From NCBI GenBank assembly GCA_045649545.1, contig JAZRQE010000033.1:1-32480 (forward strand): a stretch of DNA of 32,480 nucleotides. The letters run 5' to 3'. The notes beneath the pieces are model-generated. The model ran no database searches. It saw only the letters and a list, made by a program, of their open reading frames with translations, and was not told the origin of the DNA. This DNA comes from UMGS172 sp045649545 (lineage in GTDB: Bacteria > Bacillota > Clostridia > Oscillospirales > Acutalibacteraceae). Below, piece by piece: positions 29,499 to 32,480 of the stretch. The translations under genes were made by a program, and so were the position numbers. Each line of letters starts with the position of its first letter. Within the stretch, counting starts at the first letter, position 1.

Positions 29499-30074
29499 TT
29501 ATTTAACAATAGTAGCCATGCAGCTTCCGGGAATTGCGGCTGCGTTAGCTTCATCGGTATCAACGTGCATAGCCAAGGCATACTTGGGGCTTACGCGAAC
29601 AACGGTATCGCCGAAAATAAGGCTGCGGTCTTTGGTGTCAAGCTTAACGTTAACAATTTCAGCATCCTTAACGCCTAAAACTTCGGCATCTTCGGGGGTC
29701 ATATGTATATGACGCTTTGCAACCATAACGCCCTCTTTGAGTTCAACCTCACCGCAAGGACCTACGAGTTTGCAAGCACCTGAACCTGCAACGTCGCCCG
29801 ACTCACGGATAGGTGCTGCAACACCGATAGCACGTGCATCGGTAGCAGACAACTCAACCTGGTCTGCAGGACGGCAGGGACCGAGGATTGAAACGCCGGC
29901 AAGTTCTTTTTTAGAGCCGACAACGGTTACTCTCTCTTCGCAGGCAAACTGTCCGGGTTGAGAAAGGTCCTTTTTAGGGGTAAGCTCATAGCCTGCACCG
30001 AAAAGGGTTTCGAGGGTCTCTTTGGTCACATGAACGTGACGTGCGGAAATTTCAACTAAAAATTCTTTTGACAT
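29499..30074 (-). CDS. pduL: Phosphate propanoyltransferase PduL-type phosphotransacylase
   Basis: Exchanges CoA and phosphate on short acyl groups (acetyl- or propanoyl-CoA to acyl phosphate), the non-Pta kind of phosphotransacetylase. The 191 residues form the duplicated beta-barrel family: ARHVHVTKE (H13, H15), KRHIHMTPEDAE (H122, H124) and AMHVDTDEANA (H170) carry the histidines that ligate the two zinc ions; GYELTPKKDLSQPGQFA and GPCRPADQVELSATDA are also typical. It lacks the N-terminal encapsulation peptide of microcompartment PduL, so it is probably a cytosolic enzyme of acetate/propionate fermentation with an acetate kinase encoded elsewhere. AAAGGAG precedes the ATG. It is the first gene of the pduL-hemW-mscL-yitT operon. 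Confidence 0.93.
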   Translation of the reverse strand: MSKEFLVEISARHVHVTKETLETLFGAGYELTPKKDLSQPGQFACEERVTVVGSKKELAGVSILGPCRPADQVELSATDARAIGVAAPIRESGDVAGSGACKLVGPCGEVELKEGVMVAKRHIHMTPEDAEVLGVKDAEIVNVKLDTKDRSLIFGDTVVRVSPKYALAMHVDTDEANAAAIPGSCMATIVK

Positions 30075-30110
30075 AATAAGGAACTCCTTTAAATAAATAA
30101 TTTACACTTT

Positions 30111-30138
30111 ATTTTACCATATTTTGATTGTTTTTCAA
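30111..30138 (-). promoter_or_regulatory. Promoter of the pduL-hemW-mscL-yitT operon
   Basis: On the - strand TTGAAA (30138-30133), 16 bases, TAAAAT (30116-30111) with TGG before it (extended -10), about 37 bases before the pduL start. Confidence 0.65.
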
Positions 30139-30197
30139 GTACCTTTGTCAGTTTATAGTGAAAAAATATGAATTTTCGGTTTAGGTCAGTTTGGTTG

Positions 30198-30226
30198 TTG
30201 AATTTTGAACGCATACAATATATAAT
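30198..30226 (+). promoter_or_regulatory. Promoter of the beta-propeller gene, distant from its gene
   Basis: TTGAAT (30198-30203), exactly 17 bases, consensus TATAAT (30221-30226). It lies about 300 bases before the start codon at 30533, with the structured element at 30283-30497 in between. A second candidate, TTGACT-N17-TATAAC (30262-30290), overlaps the left end of the element. Confidence 0.7.
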
Positions 30227-30282
30227 ATAAGGTGTAAATTAACTCAATCTTGTAACTTTTATTGACTTTTTGCGACGTTGTT

Positions 30283-30497
30283 GTTATAACGGTTATAGAA
30301 AGTCGAAATAGTGTTTAAAAGCACTATTTCGACACCAAATCTTAGATTTGGTCACAAATTTTCTTTGAAAATTTGACTTTAACCGTTGCAATGAATATCG
30401 AGCCAATTCAAATTTTTATTATTTGAATTGGCAAAAGCCGATATAATCGCTTGTCGGAACGCTTTAAGGCGTTTCGACATTCTATAATCATTATAAC
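30283..30497. mobile_element. Structured non-coding element with 26-bp terminal inverted repeats (MITE-like)
   Basis: 215 bp. The left end (30283-30308, starting GTTATAACGGTTATAG) and the reverse complement of the right end (30472-30497) match at 23 of 26 positions. Inside are successive hairpins: GTCGAAATAGTG/CACTATTTCGAC (30302-30313/30322-30333), ACCAAATCT/AGATTTGGT (30334-30342/30344-30352), AAATTTTC/GAAAATTT (30356-30363/30367-30374), GCCAATTCAAAT/ATTTGAATTGGC (30402-30413/30421-30432), and TGTCGGAACGC/GCGTTTCGACA with one G-U pair (30452-30462/30469-30479). No coding frame and no clear target-site duplication. Sequence is unrelated to the other two elements in the window; the shared trait is the run of hairpins. 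Confidence 0.75.
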
Positions 30498-30532
30498 GTC
30501 AGACAAAGGATTTTCAAAATCAGAGGTGCAAA

Positions 30533-32458
30533 ATGAAAAAATTAATGACAATTGTTTATACAGCATTATTAAGTGCAGCATTGTGCATTACGGCGTTGGT
30601 GGCTTATATTAACGAAAGCCGTCAATTAATGCTGCCCACTTTGATTGCGGTGTTCGTGATTGATGTTGTTTTGCTTATTGAAAGTATATATTTCACAGTT
30701 GTCTTTGTTAAAAAGAAAAGAGCCGCAGGTGCTCATCGCAAATTAAAGTTTACCCGCAAGGCAGTTATCGGTGTTGGCTACGCCGCAACCGCAGTGACTC
30801 TCTGCCTTTCGATTTTGTGTTTAATTTTCTCACAGAATTTAAAACATCCAACTCCTGATACAACTGTAAGCAGTTCTTCTGCTTCGGATGTGTCGTTAGA
30901 CACCTCAAGTAATGAAAAGCCTCCCGTTAAAGTTCCCGATGGAACTTTAGGCACTGTTGCAAACGTTGAGGAAAGTGACCCCAATAATTGGAAAGTTAAG
31001 TGGGAAATCATCAAAAATAAGGCAATTACAAGTTCTTTCGAACGTGAGGGTAATATTAGTTTCGGCAACCCCAATAAAACACCTTATTTTTCATTACCGG
31101 GTGTTGCTACCTTCCGCGGTGACAACTACCGTACCGGTGCAGTTTACGGTACTGCTGATTTAACAAATAAAACTTTAACTCAAAGTTGGGAAATGAAAAC
31201 AGGCTCTTTGTCCAAAGCTGACGGTGGTTCTTGGACGGGTTCGGGTTGGACGGGTCAGCCTTTAATCGTTCAGTGGGATGAGGATACTAAAAAAATAATG
31301 AACCTTTACGACGAAAAGAAGTCTAAAAAGGATTTGGTAGAGGTTATTTATGCCACAATGAGTGGTAAAATTTACTTCTATGATTTAGACGACGGTTCTT
31401 ACACCCGCGACCCGCTTAATATGGGTATGGCGTTTAAGGGAGCAGGTGCGTTAGACCCTCGCGGTTATCCTATACTTTATGTTGGCTCGGGCGATAAAAC
31501 CGCAGAAGGCAAGTATCCGAGAATGTTTATTATCAACCTTTTGGATTGTTCTATTATGTACCAACGCGGTCATAGTGAAAGTTTCAACTTACGTCCGTGG
31601 CGTGCGTTTGACTCGTCTCCGTTAGTCCACGCCGAAACCGATACTTTAATTTGGCCGGGTGAAAACGGACTGCTTTATACAATTAAACTCAACACTAAAT
31701 ACGATAAGTCAGCAGGAACTCTGTCGATTGACCCTTCGGAGCCGGTAATGGCAAGATATAAGACCTCATTGGGCGGAACTTATGGTTATGAGTCGAGTGC
31801 AGTGTTGGTTGAAAATTACGTTTATGTTGCCGATAACAGCGGTATGCTTTTTTGTGTTGATGTTAACACAATGAAACTCAAATGGGCTCAAAAGGTTTAT
31901 GACGATACCAATGCAACTCCCGTTTTCTCTTGGGAAAACGGTAAGGGATATCTTTATACCGCTTGTTCAACCGAAAGGCTGGGGGATAAGTGTTATATCA
32001 TTAAACTTGACGCTTCAACCGGTGCTAAAATTTGGGAAAAGTGTTTTGACGGCATAAACTATGACAAAATGGTTTCGGGTGGTGTATTAGGTTCGCCCGT
32101 GTTGGGTAAATACGGCACGAATTTGGAAGGCTTGATTATTTATCCGATAGCTAAGATTAACGGCTATTCTAAAGGCTCGCTTGTGGCACTTAATACCGAA
32201 ACGGGCGAGATTGTCTGGGAAGAAATAATGAGCCGTTATTCGTGGAGTTCACCCGTAGCAGTGTATGATGATAATAATGAAGGATACCTCATTCTTTGCG
32301 ATAGCGGTGGTAACGTTAAGTTTATTAACGGCAAAACTGGAGAAACCTTGAATTCGATTAATTTGGGTGGCAATATTGAGGCATCTCCTGCGGTATTTAA
32401 CAATATGTTGGTAATAGGTACACGCGGTCAAAAGGTTTACGGAGTTAAGATAGGTTAA
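30533..32458 (+). CDS. Membrane-anchored PQQ-like beta-propeller repeat protein
   Basis: 641 residues. Three transmembrane helices lie at the N-terminus (about 6-25, 33-60 and 77-101); the basic loop KKKRAAGAHRKLKFTRK between the second and third places the rest outside the cell. A Ser/Pro-rich linker (about 105-135) leads to a large beta-propeller of PQQ-type (quinoprotein-like) repeats from about 180 to the end, with recurrent blade motifs such as GKIYFYDLDDG, YVYVADNSGMLFCVDVNTMKLKW, KLDASTGAKIWEK, ALNTETGEIVWEE and KFINGKTGE. FRGDNYRTGAVYG near 200 opens the propeller. No catalytic residues are evident; such proteins usually bind partners or carbohydrate, or help assemble envelope proteins. 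CAGAGGTG precedes the ATG. It is a single gene near the window end. Confidence 0.85.
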   Translation: MKKLMTIVYTALLSAALCITALVAYINESRQLMLPTLIAVFVIDVVLLIESIYFTVVFVKKKRAAGAHRKLKFTRKAVIGVGYAATAVTLCLSILCLIFSQNLKHPTPDTTVSSSSASDVSLDTSSNEKPPVKVPDGTLGTVANVEESDPNNWKVKWEIIKNKAITSSFEREGNISFGNPNKTPYFSLPGVATFRGDNYRTGAVYGTADLTNKTLTQSWEMKTGSLSKADGGSWTGSGWTGQPLIVQWDEDTKKIMNLYDEKKSKKDLVEVIYATMSGKIYFYDLDDGSYTRDPLNMGMAFKGAGALDPRGYPILYVGSGDKTAEGKYPRMFIINLLDCSIMYQRGHSESFNLRPWRAFDSSPLVHAETDTLIWPGENGLLYTIKLNTKYDKSAGTLSIDPSEPVMARYKTSLGGTYGYESSAVLVENYVYVADNSGMLFCVDVNTMKLKWAQKVYDDTNATPVFSWENGKGYLYTACSTERLGDKCYIIKLDASTGAKIWEKCFDGINYDKMVSGGVLGSPVLGKYGTNLEGLIIYPIAKINGYSKGSLVALNTETGEIVWEEIMSRYSWSSPVAVYDDNNEGYLILCDSGGNVKFINGKTGETLNSINLGGNIEASPAVFNNMLVIGTRGQKVYGVKIG

Positions 32459-32480
32459 ATATTAGTTAAACATTATTTTA

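Noticed and set aside
29499..30074. A bacterial microcompartment locus suggested by PduL
   Set aside because: No shell proteins, no encapsulation peptide and no diol or ethanolamine genes are in the neighbourhood.

Overview
The window is chromosomal DNA of a Firmicute of the class Clostridia, most likely an Oscillospiraceae/Ruminococcaceae gut-type bacterium (inference). The grounds are the gene order secY-adk-map-KOW protein-infA-rpmJ-rpsM-rpsK-rpsD-rpoA-rplQ with rpsD inside the operon, the split glgC/glgD ADP-glucose pyrophosphorylase, strong AGGAGG-type ribosome binding sites, TTGAAA/TATAAT-type promoters with extended -10 boxes, and a zinc-ribbon MscL. Everything is compact and mostly housekeeping; no phage, plasmid, CRISPR or complete insertion sequence is visible. 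Layout: 1-5129 is the distal spc/alpha ribosomal operon on the + strand, closed by a strong terminator. 5212-5640 is the 5'-truncated remnant of a sugar/nucleoside-type ABC permease. 5708-9845 (- strand) is a gltX-glnS-Nif3-like operon, so the organism appears to charge tRNA-Gln directly. 10038-11954 (+) holds a lipoprotein and an Mrp/NBP35 Fe-S carrier ATPase. 12058-15095 (-) is a more accessory block: an oxidoreductase whose promoter was interrupted by a small structured repeat element with 18-bp flanking direct repeats, and a large ECF-type sigma factor with a winged-helix and an unrecognised 270-residue C-terminal domain. 15353-17135 (+) carries a sugar phosphate isomerase-like TIM barrel and a biotin protein ligase; 17176-18459 (-) is mtaB. 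18568-24251 (-) is a complete glycogen synthesis operon glgB-glgC-glgD-glgA with its own promoter and terminator. 24554-25711 (+) encodes a surface protein with a Ser/Tyr/Gly-rich intracellular tail. 25834-26651 (-) is a two-gene unit of a four-helix-bundle protein and a cysteine-rich protein of unknown function. 26908-27144 (-) holds two tandem tRNA-Ser genes. 27250-30074 (-) is a pduL-hemW-mscL-yitT operon in which yitT is frameshifted. 30533-32458 (+) is a membrane-anchored PQQ-type beta-propeller protein. The most unusual theme is three different small (about 175-215 bp), hairpin-rich, non-coding elements with terminal inverted repeats (13082-13276, 26693-26868, 30283-30497). Each sits between a promoter, or part of one, and the gene it drives, so each would either become a long structured 5' leader or donate a -35 box. 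The other points for follow-up are the sigma factor with a fused C-terminal domain, the 153-bp structured gap between rpsD and rpoA, the four-helix-bundle/cysteine-rich pair, and the low-complexity tail protein.
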